A stretch of DNA of 45,301 nt from BOG-938 sp035524315 (GCA_035524315.1 DATKPD010000006.1:1-45301), one strand, 5' to 3'; counted from the first letter of the stretch, positions 24,656 to 34,091 are shown. The notes: generated from the letters alone by a model not told the origin. Numbers and translations: made by a program.

Positions 24656-26619
24656 GCATCGAACCGGCGATCTTCTTCAACGAGGTCAACGAGCGGCAAG
24701 GGTCGTTCCATCGCCGGGCCCTGGTCATGGGCGGTCTGGCCGGCATGGGCGTGCTGGCGCTGAGCGGCCGGCTGCTGGAGCTGCAGCTGATCGAATCCGG
24801 GCGCTACCGCCAGCTTTCGGCCTCCAACCAGTTCAACTACCGCCTGATCCCGCCGCCGCGCGGCCGCATCTTCGACCGCAACGGCATCGAGCTGGCGTCC
24901 AACCGGCCCAATTTCCGGCTGCTGGTCTCGCGCGACGACGTGGCCAACCTCGACGACGCCCTGGATTCGGTGGGTCAGGTGATCGAGATCACGCCCGACC
25001 GGCGCAAGGCCCTGCAGCGCGAATTCGACCAGTCCTCGCGCTATGTGCCGGTGGCCATCGCCGACGACATGAGCTGGGACGCTTTCGCCCGGGTCAACGA
25101 GCGCCTGCCCGAACTGCCGGGCGTCACCCCCGACATGGGCGAGGTGCGAGTGTACAACTACGGCGGCGCCTTCGCTCACGTGATCGGCTACGTCTCCAAG
25201 GTCTCGGAATCCGACCTCGACAACGCCGGGCCGGACGAAGATCAGCTGCTGCTGCACCATCCGGGCTTCCGCATCGGCAAGCAGGGCGTGGAGAAGTCGC
25301 AGGACCTGAACCTGCGCGGCAAGGCCGGCGGCCAGAAGGTCGAGGTCGACGCCAAGGGGCGGGTGGTGCGCAAGGACCCGCGCGGCGATGTGCAGCCGGT
25401 GCCGGGCAAAGACATTGTCCTGACCCTCGACGCCGACATTCAGAACCGCGCGCTGGACGTGTTCGGCGACAATTCCGGTGCGGCCGTGATGATGGACTGC
25501 CGCACGGGCGACGTGCTGTGCCTGCTGTCGGCCCCCAGCTTCGACGCCAACCTGTTCGTCAAGGGCGTGCCGGCCGACGATTACAAAGCCCTGGCCGACT
25601 ACGACCGCAAGCCCCTGCTCAACAAGGCCCTGACCGCGACCTATCCGCCCGGCTCGACCTTCAAGACCATGGTGGCCCTGGCAGCGCTGGAGAACGGTTA
25701 CGACCCCCACACCGTGCATGTGTGCAACAAGGCCTGGGCCTGGGGTGGGCGGGTGTGGCACTGCGACGAGGCCCACGGCGCCCAGGACCTGCGCGGCGCC
25801 ATCGCCACCTCATGCGACATCTACTTCTACCAGTGCGCGCTCAGCGTCGGGCCCGACAAGATGGCGGCCACGGCGCGCCAGTTCGGCCTGGGCGGGATCT
25901 ACGACATCGGCATCCCCGGCCAGAAGCCCGGCCTTGTGCCCGACACTGCCTACAAGCGCCGCGCCTTCAAGCACGATCCGGTGTGGCATCCGGGCGAGAC
26001 GCCCTCCATGGGCATCGGTCAGGGCTATCTCAATTTCAATCCGCTGCAGCTGTGCGTCCAGGCCGCGCGCCTGGCCAACGGCCAGAAGGCGCTCAATCCG
26101 CGCTTGATCCGCTCGATCGGCGGGGTGCTCCAGCCTGAGGGCGACGCCGCGCCGGACCTGCCGTTCCAGAAGAACAATCTCGACTTCGTGCGCGACGCCA
26201 TGGCCGCGGTCACCAGCGGCAACGGCACCGCCGCCGCCACCGCCCAACTGGGCCTGGGGCCGATCAAGATGGCGGGCAAGACCGGCACCGCCCAGGCGCA
26301 CAACTATACCGGCGGCCACGGCCAGCACGGCGCGGTGGGCGAGTGGGCCACCCGCGACCACGCCTGGTTCATCGCCTTCGCCCCCTATGACGATCCGCGC
26401 TACGCCATGAGCGTGCTGGTCGAGCACGGCGGCTTCGGCGCCACCGCCGCCGCGCCCATCGCGCGCGAGATCATGCGCGTGGCCCTGCTCAAGGACCCCG
26501 AGATGCGCGCCCGCATCGAGACGCCCCTGCCCATGCCGGCGATCCCCGACAACGGCCAGCCCGCGCCCGGCGCCGCGCCGCCCGATCCCACGGACGCCGT
26601 TTCCGGAGCGTCCACATGA
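24652..26619 (+). CDS. mrdA: Penicillin-binding protein 2 (class B PBP of the Rod complex)
   Basis: Transpeptidase that cross-links new lateral peptidoglycan. The 655-residue protein has one membrane anchor (about 23-40), the pedestal motif PPPRGRIFDRNGIELASN (67-84), and a transpeptidase domain with the nucleophile S335 in PPGSTFKTM, SCD (387-389) and AGKTGTAQ (542-548). The tail is Pro/Ala-rich. Start ATG 24652 overlaps the mreD stop; the stop overlaps rodA by 4 nt. All catalytic motifs are intact. Confidence 0.97.
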   Translation: MSIEPAIFFNEVNERQGSFHRRALVMGGLAGMGVLALSGRLLELQLIESGRYRQLSASNQFNYRLIPPPRGRIFDRNGIELASNRPNFRLLVSRDDVANLDDALDSVGQVIEITPDRRKALQREFDQSSRYVPVAIADDMSWDAFARVNERLPELPGVTPDMGEVRVYNYGGAFAHVIGYVSKVSESDLDNAGPDEDQLLLHHPGFRIGKQGVEKSQDLNLRGKAGGQKVEVDAKGRVVRKDPRGDVQPVPGKDIVLTLDADIQNRALDVFGDNSGAAVMMDCRTGDVLCLLSAPSFDANLFVKGVPADDYKALADYDRKPLLNKALTATYPPGSTFKTMVALAALENGYDPHTVHVCNKAWAWGGRVWHCDEAHGAQDLRGAIATSCDIYFYQCALSVGPDKMAATARQFGLGGIYDIGIPGQKPGLVPDTAYKRRAFKHDPVWHPGETPSMGIGQGYLNFNPLQLCVQAARLANGQKALNPRLIRSIGGVLQPEGDAAPDLPFQKNNLDFVRDAMAAVTSGNGTAAATAQLGLGPIKMAGKTGTAQAHNYTGGHGQHGAVGEWATRDHAWFIAFAPYDDPRYAMSVLVEHGGFGATAAAPIAREIMRVALLKDPEMRARIETPLPMPAIPDNGQPAPGAAPPDPTDAVSGAST

Positions 26620-27767
26620 CCGCCAGCGCCCTGACCCGTCCCGGCCAGCGCGACCGGCTGATCGTCAAGCTGGGCGAGATCGACTGGCTGTTCTGCGCCC
26701 TGCTCACCGCCATCGCCGGGATTGGCGGGCTGATGCTCTATTCGGTGGCCAATGGCGCTTGGGAACCGTGGGCCGCCAAGCATCTGATCCGCTTCGGCCT
26801 GTGTCTGCTGCTCTGCCTGGTCCTGGCGCTGATCGACATCCGGGTGTGGTTCACCTGCGCCTATCCGGTCTATCTGATCGGCCTGGTGCTGCTGGTGGCG
26901 GTCGCGGTTCACGGCGACTCCTCGCTGGGGGCCAAGCGCTGGCTCAACCTGCACTTCACCCGCATCCAGCCGTCCGAGATCATGAAGATCGGCCTGGTCC
27001 TGGCCCTGGCGCGCTTCTACCACGGCCTCAGCGCCCAGGACGCGCGCCTGTCGTGGAAGCTGCTGGCGCCCGCGGCGATGATCGCCATGCCGGTGCTGCT
27101 GGTGGCCAAGGAGCCCGACCTCGGCACCGCCATCCTGCTGGCCCTGACCGGCGGGGCGGTGGTGGTGCTGGCGGGGCTGTCGCTGCGGATCATCGGCTTT
27201 GGCGCCCTGGGCGTGCTGGTCGCCGCGCCGATCCTGTTCAAGGTGATGAAGCCCTATCAGCGCGACCGCCTGTTCACCTTCCTGCATCCCGAGCAGGATC
27301 CGTCGGGCTCGGGCTACCACATCCTGCAGTCCAAGATCGCCCTGGGCTCGGGCGGTCTCTTGGGCAAGGGCTTCGAGCTCGGCTCGCAAAGCCAGCTCAA
27401 CTTCCTGCCGGAAAAGCACACCGACTTCATCTTCGCCACCCTGGCCGAGGAGTTCGGCTTCATCGGCTGCTTCTCGGTGCTGATCCTGTACCTGACCGTG
27501 ATCCTGATCGCCCTGCGCACCTCAAGCCTGGCCCACAGCCACTTCGGCCGCCTGGCCGGCGTGGGCGTCACGGCCACCTTCGCCCTCTACATCTTCATCA
27601 ACGGCGCCATGGTCATGGGCCTCGCGCCGGTGGTGGGCGTGCCCATGCCCCTGATGTCGTTCGGCGGCACGGTGATGGTCACGGTGATGGTCGGCTTCGG
27701 CCTGGTGCAGTCGACCAAGGTCCACCGCTATACCGAGGTGACGAGCGGCAAGGGCGCGCTGCTTTAG
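26616..27767 (+). CDS. rodA: SEDS peptidoglycan glycosyltransferase RodA
   Basis: Polymerises lipid II in the Rod complex together with PBP2. The 383-residue protein has about ten membrane segments and SEDS motifs: FTRIQPSEIMKIGLVLALAR, LVAKEPDLGTAILLALTGG with the catalytic acidic residue after KEP, GSGYHILQSKIALGSGGLLG, GSQSQLNFLPEKHTDFIFA, EEFGFIGCF and a late GVPMPLMSFGGTVM. It is the last gene of the shape operon, ATGA-overlapped with mrdA. A small hairpin (CGTTCA 27800-27805 with TGAACG 27812-27817) lies between it and the convergent peptidase gene. Confidence 0.97.
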   Translation: MTASALTRPGQRDRLIVKLGEIDWLFCALLTAIAGIGGLMLYSVANGAWEPWAAKHLIRFGLCLLLCLVLALIDIRVWFTCAYPVYLIGLVLLVAVAVHGDSSLGAKRWLNLHFTRIQPSEIMKIGLVLALARFYHGLSAQDARLSWKLLAPAAMIAMPVLLVAKEPDLGTAILLALTGGAVVVLAGLSLRIIGFGALGVLVAAPILFKVMKPYQRDRLFTFLHPEQDPSGSGYHILQSKIALGSGGLLGKGFELGSQSQLNFLPEKHTDFIFATLAEEFGFIGCFSVLILYLTVILIALRTSSLAHSHFGRLAGVGVTATFALYIFINGAMVMGLAPVVGVPMPLMSFGGTVMVTVMVGFGLVQSTKVHRYTEVTSGKGALL

Positions 27768-27827
27768 GCAACGGCGTGCCCAGCAGCCGCTCATCCCGGC
27801 GTTCACAGCGCTGAACGGAAAGGAAGC

Positions 27828-28823
27828 TTAGAGCCCCGCCGCTGCGTCCGTCGCGCGCACCAGGCCGTCGATCACGCCGGGCTCGGTCGAGGCGTGGCCT
27901 GCGTCCCACACCACGTCGAACCGCGCGGCGGGCCAGGCCTTCTGCAGCTTCCAGGCGGCTTCCATCGGCGTGACCACGTCGAAGCGGCCCTGCACGATCC
28001 AGCCGGGGATGTGGGCGATGCGGCCGATGTTGTCGAGCAGCCAGCCGTCGTGCTCGAAGAAGCCGCGGTTCTGGAAGTAGTGGCACTCGATCCGGGCGAA
28101 GGCGATGGCGAAGTCCGCCTCGTTGAACTTGGACGGCCGCGCCTCGGGGCCGCGGATCGAGATGGTGTCGCCTTCCCACTGGCTCCAGGCCGCCGCCGCC
28201 TCGCCGCGCACCGAGCGGCTGGCGTGGGTCAGCCGGCGATAGTAGGCGCCGATCATGTCGCCGCGTTCCTCCACCGGGATTGGCCGCACGAACCGCTCCC
28301 ACGCGTCGGGGAACATCATCGAGGCCCCATCCTGGTAGAACCAGCGCAGCTCGCGCTGGGTCAGCAGGAACACGCCGCGCAGGATCAGCGACTCCACCCG
28401 GTCGGGGTGAGCGATGGCGTAAGCCAGTGCCAGGGTCGAGCCCCACGAGCCGCCGAACACGGCCCATTTCTCGATGCCCAGACGTTCGCGCAGGCGCTCG
28501 ATGTCGGCGATCAGGTCCCAGGTGGTGTTGTGCTCGAGCGAGGCGTTGGGGCGCGAGCGGCCGCAGCCGCGCTGGTCGAACAGCACCGTACGCCAGCGCT
28601 TGGGATCGAAGAACCGGCGCATGGTCGGGTTGATCGCCCCGCCCGGACCGCCGTGCAGCACCACCACCGGCTTGCCCTTGGGCGCGCCGCACACCTCGTA
28701 GAACACCTGGTGCCCATCGCCGGTGTCCATCCAGTCGAAGGCGTGCGGCTCCTGCTCGCCGTAGAGAGAGCGGCGGGGCCCCGACTGACCCTGGGCGGAC
28801 GAGAAGGGCGGGTTGCGGTCCAT
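27828..28823 (-). CDS. pip: Proline iminopeptidase
   Basis: Alpha/beta-hydrolase (family S33) that removes N-terminal proline. The 331-residue protein has the oxyanion segment VVVLHGGPGGAINP (about 54-66), LFDQRGCGRSRPN, nucleophile S126 in FGGSWGSTLALAYA, the acid Asp in VQGRFDVVTP and the His in WDAGHASTEPG. ATG 28823 was chosen because AAGGAG lies just upstream. It is the last gene of a minus-strand series, separated from the DUF423 gene by 39 nt. Confidence 0.92.
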   Translation of the reverse strand: MDRNPPFSSAQGQSGPRRSLYGEQEPHAFDWMDTGDGHQVFYEVCGAPKGKPVVVLHGGPGGAINPTMRRFFDPKRWRTVLFDQRGCGRSRPNASLEHNTTWDLIADIERLRERLGIEKWAVFGGSWGSTLALAYAIAHPDRVESLILRGVFLLTQRELRWFYQDGASMMFPDAWERFVRPIPVEERGDMIGAYYRRLTHASRSVRGEAAAAWSQWEGDTISIRGPEARPSKFNEADFAIAFARIECHYFQNRGFFEHDGWLLDNIGRIAHIPGWIVQGRFDVVTPMEAAWKLQKAWPAARFDVVWDAGHASTEPGVIDGLVRATDAAAGL

Positions 28824-28862
28824 GGGTCTCCTTATCGCCAATTGCGCGCCCCCATCCAAGTC

Positions 28863-29243
28863 TTAGCTTGGCGCGCCGTCCTTGCCGAGCCCGGCCAGCG
28901 CCAGGATTGCCCATCCGGCCAGCAGCAACAGACCGCCGATCGGCGTCACGGCGCCCAGCCATCGCGGCGCGCCCACGGCCATCAGATAGAGCGTGCCCGA
29001 GAAGATCAGGGCGCCGGACAGGAACAGCCACGCGCTCAGCCGGGCGCGCTGGAGGCCCTGGCGCGCGAGGATCACGGCCACAAGGGCGGCGAGGGCGTGG
29101 ACCAACTGGTAGTGGCCGCCGGTCTCCAGCCAGCCCTTGGCGACCGGGTCGGTTACGCCGTGCGCGCCGAAGGCTCCGGCCGCGACGGCGAGAAAGCCGC
29201 TGGCGCCGGCCAGACCAAGCAAAAGGCGCGAGGATTTGTCCAT
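28863..29243 (-). CDS. DUF423 family small membrane protein
   Basis: A 126-residue protein with four hydrophobic segments. The N-terminal AVAAGAFGAHGVTDPVAKGW and TGGHYQLVHALAALV, LSGALIFSGTLYLMAVGA and VTPIGGLLLLAGW are hallmarks of DUF423 (YgdD/YwdK). The function of the family is unknown. It lies 10 nt after the pyroglutamyl-peptidase-like gene, likely in the same transcript. Confidence 0.88.
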   Translation of the reverse strand: MDKSSRLLLGLAGASGFLAVAAGAFGAHGVTDPVAKGWLETGGHYQLVHALAALVAVILARQGLQRARLSAWLFLSGALIFSGTLYLMAVGAPRWLGAVTPIGGLLLLAGWAILALAGLGKDGAPS

Positions 29244-29253
29244 GGCGGCGGTC

Positions 29254-29826
29254 CTATCCCGGGTGTGATGTGAGGGCGGCCGCGGCGGCGCGCGCCGCGG
29301 CTGTCAGGTCGTCCAAGGTGAAGCCGTCGCCCAGGGCGGGCACGTGCAGGAACGCCGTCGTCGGCCGGGCGGCGAGCACCCGGTAGAAGGTGAAATTGCA
29401 CAGGTAGTCGCCGGCGTCATCCGACAGGGCGATGGGCTGGCCCGCCTGCGTGATCGCGTCGCGCAGGGCGAGGGCGGGGACCGCTGTCCGCCGCTCGGCC
29501 GGGCCAGAGGGGTCGATCAGATCGCCGGACCAGGTCTGGCCCTCGGCGTCGGGGTGGGTCGGACTCGCGCGGTTGCGAGCCCGCGTCTCGACCCGAAAGC
29601 CGGGTGCGCCCACCGCCACGCCGATCAGGAGGATCGCGGCCGCGTCCTCGGCGACGTCAAGCACTGCCGGCGCGGCCCCGGCCCAGGTGGTCGGCAGGAT
29701 GGCGTAGAGGGCCTGCGCGCCGGGCGGCGTCCAGCCTTCGTCGCGCAGCCGGCGCACGACGGCGGCAGCGGGATTGTCGGGCGCCTGGGGAAAGGCCCCG
29801 AAGCCGGCGATCAGCAGGCGGCTCAT
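29254..29826 (-). CDS. Pyroglutamyl-peptidase I-like protein (family C15)
   Basis: A 190-residue protein like the cysteine peptidases that remove N-terminal pyroglutamate. It starts RLLIAGFGAFPQAPDNPAAA, has GVAVGAPGFRVETRARN containing the catalytic Glu, and SDDAGDYLCNFTFYRVL with the nucleophile Cys; a His in AFLHVPALGDG completes the triad. It is shorter and more divergent than the standard enzyme (about 215). ATG 29826 overlaps the stop of the dipeptide epimerase gene as ATGA; a second ATG 6 nt upstream is possible. Coupling to the epimerase suggests a joint role in handling small peptides, perhaps from cell-wall turnover. Confidence 0.8.
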   Translation of the reverse strand: MSRLLIAGFGAFPQAPDNPAAAVVRRLRDEGWTPPGAQALYAILPTTWAGAAPAVLDVAEDAAAILLIGVAVGAPGFRVETRARNRASPTHPDAEGQTWSGDLIDPSGPAERRTAVPALALRDAITQAGQPIALSDDAGDYLCNFTFYRVLAARPTTAFLHVPALGDGFTLDDLTAAARAAAAALTSHPG

Positions 29827-30803
29827 CCCCACAGCGCCGTCGGGGGCGGCTCGATCATGGAGCCGATATAGCTCAGGCCGGGCTCGCGGTCCTTGGCCAG
29901 GAGCAGGGGCCCGTCCAGATCGACGAACGCCGCGCCCTGGGCCAGGATCACGGCCGGGGCCATGGCCAAGGATGTCGCCACCATGCAGCCGACCATGATC
30001 TCCAGCTCCATCGCCCGCGCGGCCCGCACCAGGGCCAGGGCCTCGGTCAGGCCCCCGGCCTTGTCCAGCTTGACGTTGACGCAGCTATAGCGCCGCGCGC
30101 ACGCGGCCAACTGCTCGCGCGTATGCAGGCTCTCGTCCGCGCACAGCGGCACGGGGCAGTCATAGCCCTCCAGCGCCTGGTCCTCGCCGGCCTTCAGCGG
30201 TTGCTCCACCAGTTTGACGTCCAGCGCCTTCAGTTCGGGCGCCAGGCGGACCAGGGCGTCGAAGTCCAGGCCCTCGTTGGCGTCCACGATCAGGCGCGCC
30301 TTAGGCGCGGCCGCCCGCACCGCGCGCACGCGGTCCAGGTCGTCAGGGCCGCCGATCTTGAGCTTGAGCATCGGCCTGCGGGCGTTGGCGCGGGCCTGCT
30401 CGGCCATGATCTCCGGAGCCGCGAAGCTGAGGGTGAAGGCGGTCTTGACCGGATCGAGCCTGGCGAGTCCGGCCAGGGCCCAGGCCGGTCGCCCGGCGCG
30501 CTTGGCCTCCAGGTCCCACAGGGCGCAGTCCAGCGCGTTGCGCGCCGCGCCGGGGGGCAGCAGGCCTTGCAGCGCCGCCCGGTCCGCGCCCGCCTCGATG
30601 GCGGGGCGCACGCTTTCGATCTGGTCGATCACCCCGGCGATGCTTTCGCCATAGCGGGCGTAGGGCGTGCATTCGCCGCGACCGGTCTGTCCGTCAGCCG
30701 CGATGTCCACCGTCACCACCTGGGCTTCGGTCTTGGCCCCGCGCGAAATGACGAAGGCGCCGGCGATGGGCCAGCGTTCCTCGCGCACGCCGAGGACGGC
30801 CAT
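29823..30803 (-). CDS. Dipeptide epimerase (enolase superfamily, L-Ala-D/L-Glu type)
   Basis: Enolase-superfamily enzyme of the muconate-lactonizing subgroup, 326 residues. Catalytic KxK is K147/K149 in MLKLKIG; metal ligands are D174 (VDANEG), E200 (KLVEQPL) and D223 (CADES); the second base is in VKLDKAGG (K245/K248), followed by DLDGP near the end. Close relatives epimerise L-Ala-D-Glu in murein recycling, while some alphaproteobacterial homologues (DgcA) racemise N-acetyl-glutamate; no dgcN partner is seen here. It overlaps the TipN-like gene by one base (TGATG) and the peptidase gene by four. Confidence 0.85.
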   Translation of the reverse strand: MAVLGVREERWPIAGAFVISRGAKTEAQVVTVDIAADGQTGRGECTPYARYGESIAGVIDQIESVRPAIEAGADRAALQGLLPPGAARNALDCALWDLEAKRAGRPAWALAGLARLDPVKTAFTLSFAAPEIMAEQARANARRPMLKLKIGGPDDLDRVRAVRAAAPKARLIVDANEGLDFDALVRLAPELKALDVKLVEQPLKAGEDQALEGYDCPVPLCADESLHTREQLAACARRYSCVNVKLDKAGGLTEALALVRAARAMELEIMVGCMVATSLAMAPAVILAQGAAFVDLDGPLLLAKDREPGLSYIGSMIEPPPTALWG

Positions 30804-33283
30804 CAGTTCAGATCGCCGACCGCGGCGTCGAACAGCACATAGGCCCGTCCTGCGTCGCTGGCGAGCCCGCGCGCCAGGGCCACCCGCGTCTGGCCGCGGC
30901 GCACCGCGTCGTTCAGCCGGGCGGCCTGCTGCTGCACGAACCGGTCGGCCTGGGCGCGCAGCAGCTTGTCGGACATCACGCGCCGCGCCAGCTTGCGGAT
31001 CGCGGCCGGGGCCAGCCGGTGGGCCGCCTCGCGCGCGCCCAACAGGTCGCCGATCTCGATCGCCGTGGCGATCTCGTCCAGCCGCGCTTCAGGCAGCAGG
31101 GCCACCGGATCGATGCCCAGCGCGCGGATCTCCGCCACCAGGCTTTCCTCCACGCCATCTTCGCTCTGGGCGGCCTCTTCACCGCCGAGCGAGGTCAGAA
31201 GCTCGGTCCAGCTCCAGCCGTCCGCGCCCAGGTCGGCCTCGCCCCCGGCGCGCTCGCCCGCAGGCTCGAACACGGTCTTGAGCGCGTCGTCCGTCTCGGT
31301 GGGCGTCAGCTTCAGCCGTCGACGGGCGTCGCCCAAACCGGGGCCCAGGCCCGCGCCCGATCCGGCGTCAGCGGACCGCGAGGGTTCGGCGCTCTCGCTC
31401 ACGCGCGGCCGCAGCAGGGGCGGCGCGCGCGGAGCCGGGGCGGGGCCGCCGCTGGCGCGCGAGGCCGCCCCCGTCCCGATCACGCTCATCAGCCGGACCG
31501 CCTCGCTCAGCATCTCGTAGTTGCGCTTGACCCGGTCCTGGAACGCCGTGTCGATCGCCTGCAACTCGGCCGAGGCGGCGCGCGCGGAATCCAGAAGGGC
31601 GCGGGTCGCTTCGTCCAGGGCGGCCTTGATCTGCTCGCCGCGTTCGGCCGCATCGGCCGGCAGCCGCGCCTCGCGCGCCTCGATCTGGGCCAGGCCGCGC
31701 TGAAGATCGTCCAGCGCCGCCTTGGCCGCTTCCACGCCCCGGTCGAGCCGGGCCATCGACTGCACGGCGGCGTCGTCGATCAGTTCGACCGAGCGCTGGA
31801 TCAGGGCGTGCGCTTGGTCCAGCCGGTCGTCGAACGCCGCATCGGCCTTCTGGCCGGCCTCGAACGCGGCTTCCGACAGCTGCTCGACCTTGCGCTTGGC
31901 CGCTTCGCTGGCGGATTCGGCGGCCTTGTGCGCGTGCTCGGCCGCCACGCTCAAGGTGTTGATCGCGCGCTGGGTCTCCTCTTCCAGGGCCCGGCGCTCG
32001 AAGGCGGCGGCCTCGGAGAAGGCGCCCAGCGACTGCAGGGCCGCGCCGCCCAGCAGGTCGCGTTCGGTCTGGGCCTGGTCGCTCATGTCGCGCAGCTGCT
32101 GGGCCGCTTCGTCGATCAGGCGGCGCAGCACGTCGGCGCTGGACAGAGCCGCGGTGCTCAGGCTTTGAGACTGGTGCTCGGACTGGCGCAGAATCGCCTC
32201 CAGCTGGGCGGCCAGGCTCTCGAAATTGACCGCCAGATCCTCCTGATCGGTGCGCAGGGTATGCGACAGGGCCACCAGCGCGGCCCGCTGCTGGCTCAGA
32301 TTTTCCTCGATGGTGCGCACCTGGTCGCCCACGGTGACGCCGGCCGCCTCCAGCCGCACGGCCTGGCGGCTCAGGTCGTCGCCGGCGATGCGCGCGGCGT
32401 CTGTGGCTTCGCCCGCGGCGGCGGCCAGGTCGGCGGCGCGCGCGGCGAGGGCCGCCTCGGCTTCCTGGATCTGGGTCTGGGCCAGGTCGCTGGCTTCGGC
32501 CACCATGCGGGCGTGGCGGGTGATGATCTCCGAAACCTCGCTCGCCTGAACTTCCAGCTTGCCCGACAGGGCTGAGAAGCCCTGGCGCTCGTGGCCCAGG
32601 CTCTTAACCAGCACCGCGCCGGCGCGCTCGGAGTGGCCCACGGCCTCGAACAGGCGCTGGACCTCTTCGGCCAGGCCGTGGCGCAGCTGCAGCAATTGGG
32701 CGCGGGCCTGCGACATGGTCTGCAGGGCGCTGTCGACCTCCACGCGGATCGAGTCGACCGTCGAGCCTGTGTGGGCGGCGGCCAGGGCGGCGGGGCCGAG
32801 AATTTCGTCCGACAGGGCGCGCAGGCGGCGGGTCTCGCCCAGCAGCATCAGGCCCTGGCGCAGGGCGAAGGCGCCGATCCAGATCAGGCCGATCGGCGCC
32901 AGCGCCACGATGGCCAGGACGGTGGCGGCGAAGGGCTCGTAGGCGAAGGGGCCCAGGCGCGAGCGATAGCCGAACGCGAAGGCCGCCAGGCCCCCGCTCC
33001 ACAGCACCGTCGCCGCCGCCGCCAGCAGGTAGAGCAGGGCGGAGGGGACCTCGGCGCCGCGTTTGTGCGCCACCGGCGCGAAGGCGGCCAGGTCTTGCGC
33101 CTTGGCGCCCGTTGGGGCGGCCGCTGGGGCGGACGTGGTCTTGCGGGAGGCCGCGGCCACCGGCGCGCTGCGCCCGGGCATCGGCGGCGCTTCCAGCCGC
33201 ATGGCGTCATCCAATAGCCCAGGCGGGGGCGCCTCGGCGAAATCCGGGTCGGAAAAGTTCAACGGCCTGTGCTTCTTGCTCAT
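30803..33283 (-). CDS. TipN-like coiled-coil polarity protein
   Basis: An 826-residue protein: a polar, Pro/Ala-rich cytoplasmic N-terminus (1-78), two membrane helices (about 81-104 and 117-140), then a very long Ala/Glu/Gln-rich coiled coil (about 150-590) with repeats such as AVRLEAAGVTVGDQVRTIEE. A Pro/Arg-rich linker (about 615-680) and a more globular C-terminus (KLARRVMSDKLLRAQADRF) follow. Size and order match TipN, the birth-scar protein of Caulobacter crescentus that marks the new pole and positions flagellum and chromosome machinery. Coiled coils can mislead, so orthology rests on architecture and host lineage. It heads a coupled set with the epimerase, peptidase and probably DUF423 genes. 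Confidence 0.62.
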   Translation of the reverse strand: MSKKHRPLNFSDPDFAEAPPPGLLDDAMRLEAPPMPGRSAPVAAASRKTTSAPAAAPTGAKAQDLAAFAPVAHKRGAEVPSALLYLLAAAATVLWSGGLAAFAFGYRSRLGPFAYEPFAATVLAIVALAPIGLIWIGAFALRQGLMLLGETRRLRALSDEILGPAALAAAHTGSTVDSIRVEVDSALQTMSQARAQLLQLRHGLAEEVQRLFEAVGHSERAGAVLVKSLGHERQGFSALSGKLEVQASEVSEIITRHARMVAEASDLAQTQIQEAEAALAARAADLAAAAGEATDAARIAGDDLSRQAVRLEAAGVTVGDQVRTIEENLSQQRAALVALSHTLRTDQEDLAVNFESLAAQLEAILRQSEHQSQSLSTAALSSADVLRRLIDEAAQQLRDMSDQAQTERDLLGGAALQSLGAFSEAAAFERRALEEETQRAINTLSVAAEHAHKAAESASEAAKRKVEQLSEAAFEAGQKADAAFDDRLDQAHALIQRSVELIDDAAVQSMARLDRGVEAAKAALDDLQRGLAQIEAREARLPADAAERGEQIKAALDEATRALLDSARAASAELQAIDTAFQDRVKRNYEMLSEAVRLMSVIGTGAASRASGGPAPAPRAPPLLRPRVSESAEPSRSADAGSGAGLGPGLGDARRRLKLTPTETDDALKTVFEPAGERAGGEADLGADGWSWTELLTSLGGEEAAQSEDGVEESLVAEIRALGIDPVALLPEARLDEIATAIEIGDLLGAREAAHRLAPAAIRKLARRVMSDKLLRAQADRFVQQQAARLNDAVRRGQTRVALARGLASDAGRAYVLFDAAVGDLN

Positions 33284-33385
33284 GCCTGCCGTGGCGTGAT
33301 CGGCAGGGCTCGACGCGAGCGCTGCACCGCGACCCTAGCGGCGAACACCGCGGCCGAAAAGGGCGAACACCCCCCGCGCCGCGGG

Positions 33386-33958
33386 TCAAGGGCTGAGCTT
33401 GGCCACCGCGGCGATCGGCGGGGCGCCGTTCGCCTGCCGGCTGATCGGCTGGCACCAGTCGAAGCGGGGATCGGTCAGGCGCGCGGCCATGCCCATCTGG
33501 TACAGCTGATCGCCCAGATCGGCGCCGTCCAGCGCCACCAGGCCCAGGTCGCGGTTGTACTCGTCGACCTTGCCGGTCGGCTTGAAATCGACGGTCTGGG
33601 CGTGCGCCACCAGATCGCGCACATAGGCCACCTCGTCCGCCGCCAGCAGCGCCTCGGCCCAGCAGCGCGAGTGCAGGGTGCTCTGCGGCGTGGACGCATT
33701 GGACAGGCGCACGTGGCGGCCGTCGATCACGTAGGTGTCGGCGTTCAGCACCAGCATCCGATCGGTCAGCGAGGCGGGCGAATTGTGCACCAGAGGCTTT
33801 TCCGGCGCGGCGCGGCAGGCGCCCAGGCCCAGCGCCACAAGCCCCGCCAGCGCCAGCAGGCGCGCCCTCGCCGCGGCCGGCGATCGGCGGCGCAGGCGCG
33901 GCGATGTCGAGGACGGGCTGAGCACGGCGCTGCGGGACCTGCCAAATCGAGGACGCAT
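33386..33958 (-). CDS. SNase-fold lipoprotein, probably catalytically dead
   Basis: A 190-residue product from ATG 33958; GTG 33925 would also work. After an Arg-rich start comes a lipoprotein signal ARLLALAGLVALGLGAC (lipobox LGAC). The rest resembles a thermonuclease-like domain: LNADTYVIDGRHVRLSNAST, CWAEALLAADEVAYVRDLVA, then VDEYNRDLGLVALDGADLG and LYQMGMAARL. In active SNases the loop reads RxxGIDAPE; here it reads RLSNASTPQ, so the Asp and Glu used for metal and catalysis appear replaced, while the later Arg (EYNR) is kept. Likely an envelope lipoprotein with a binding rather than nuclease role; inference. Confidence 0.65.
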   Translation of the reverse strand: MRPRFGRSRSAVLSPSSTSPRLRRRSPAAARARLLALAGLVALGLGACRAAPEKPLVHNSPASLTDRMLVLNADTYVIDGRHVRLSNASTPQSTLHSRCWAEALLAADEVAYVRDLVAHAQTVDFKPTGKVDEYNRDLGLVALDGADLGDQLYQMGMAARLTDPRFDWCQPISRQANGAPPIAAVAKLSP

Positions 33959-34091
33959 CAAGCTGCGCCGTATGTCGAGACGCCAGCGTCTAATATCAAG
34001 ACGGCCGGGGCGGCGGCGACAAAATTCTTCGCGCTGCAGCATTGGGGCGCAGGGGGCCGCGACGCTGCGGGTTCGCCACAGGAGGCCGCGA

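Noticed and set aside
27800..27817. Terminator between rodA and pip
   Set aside because: The 6-bp stem has no T-run on either side; too weak.
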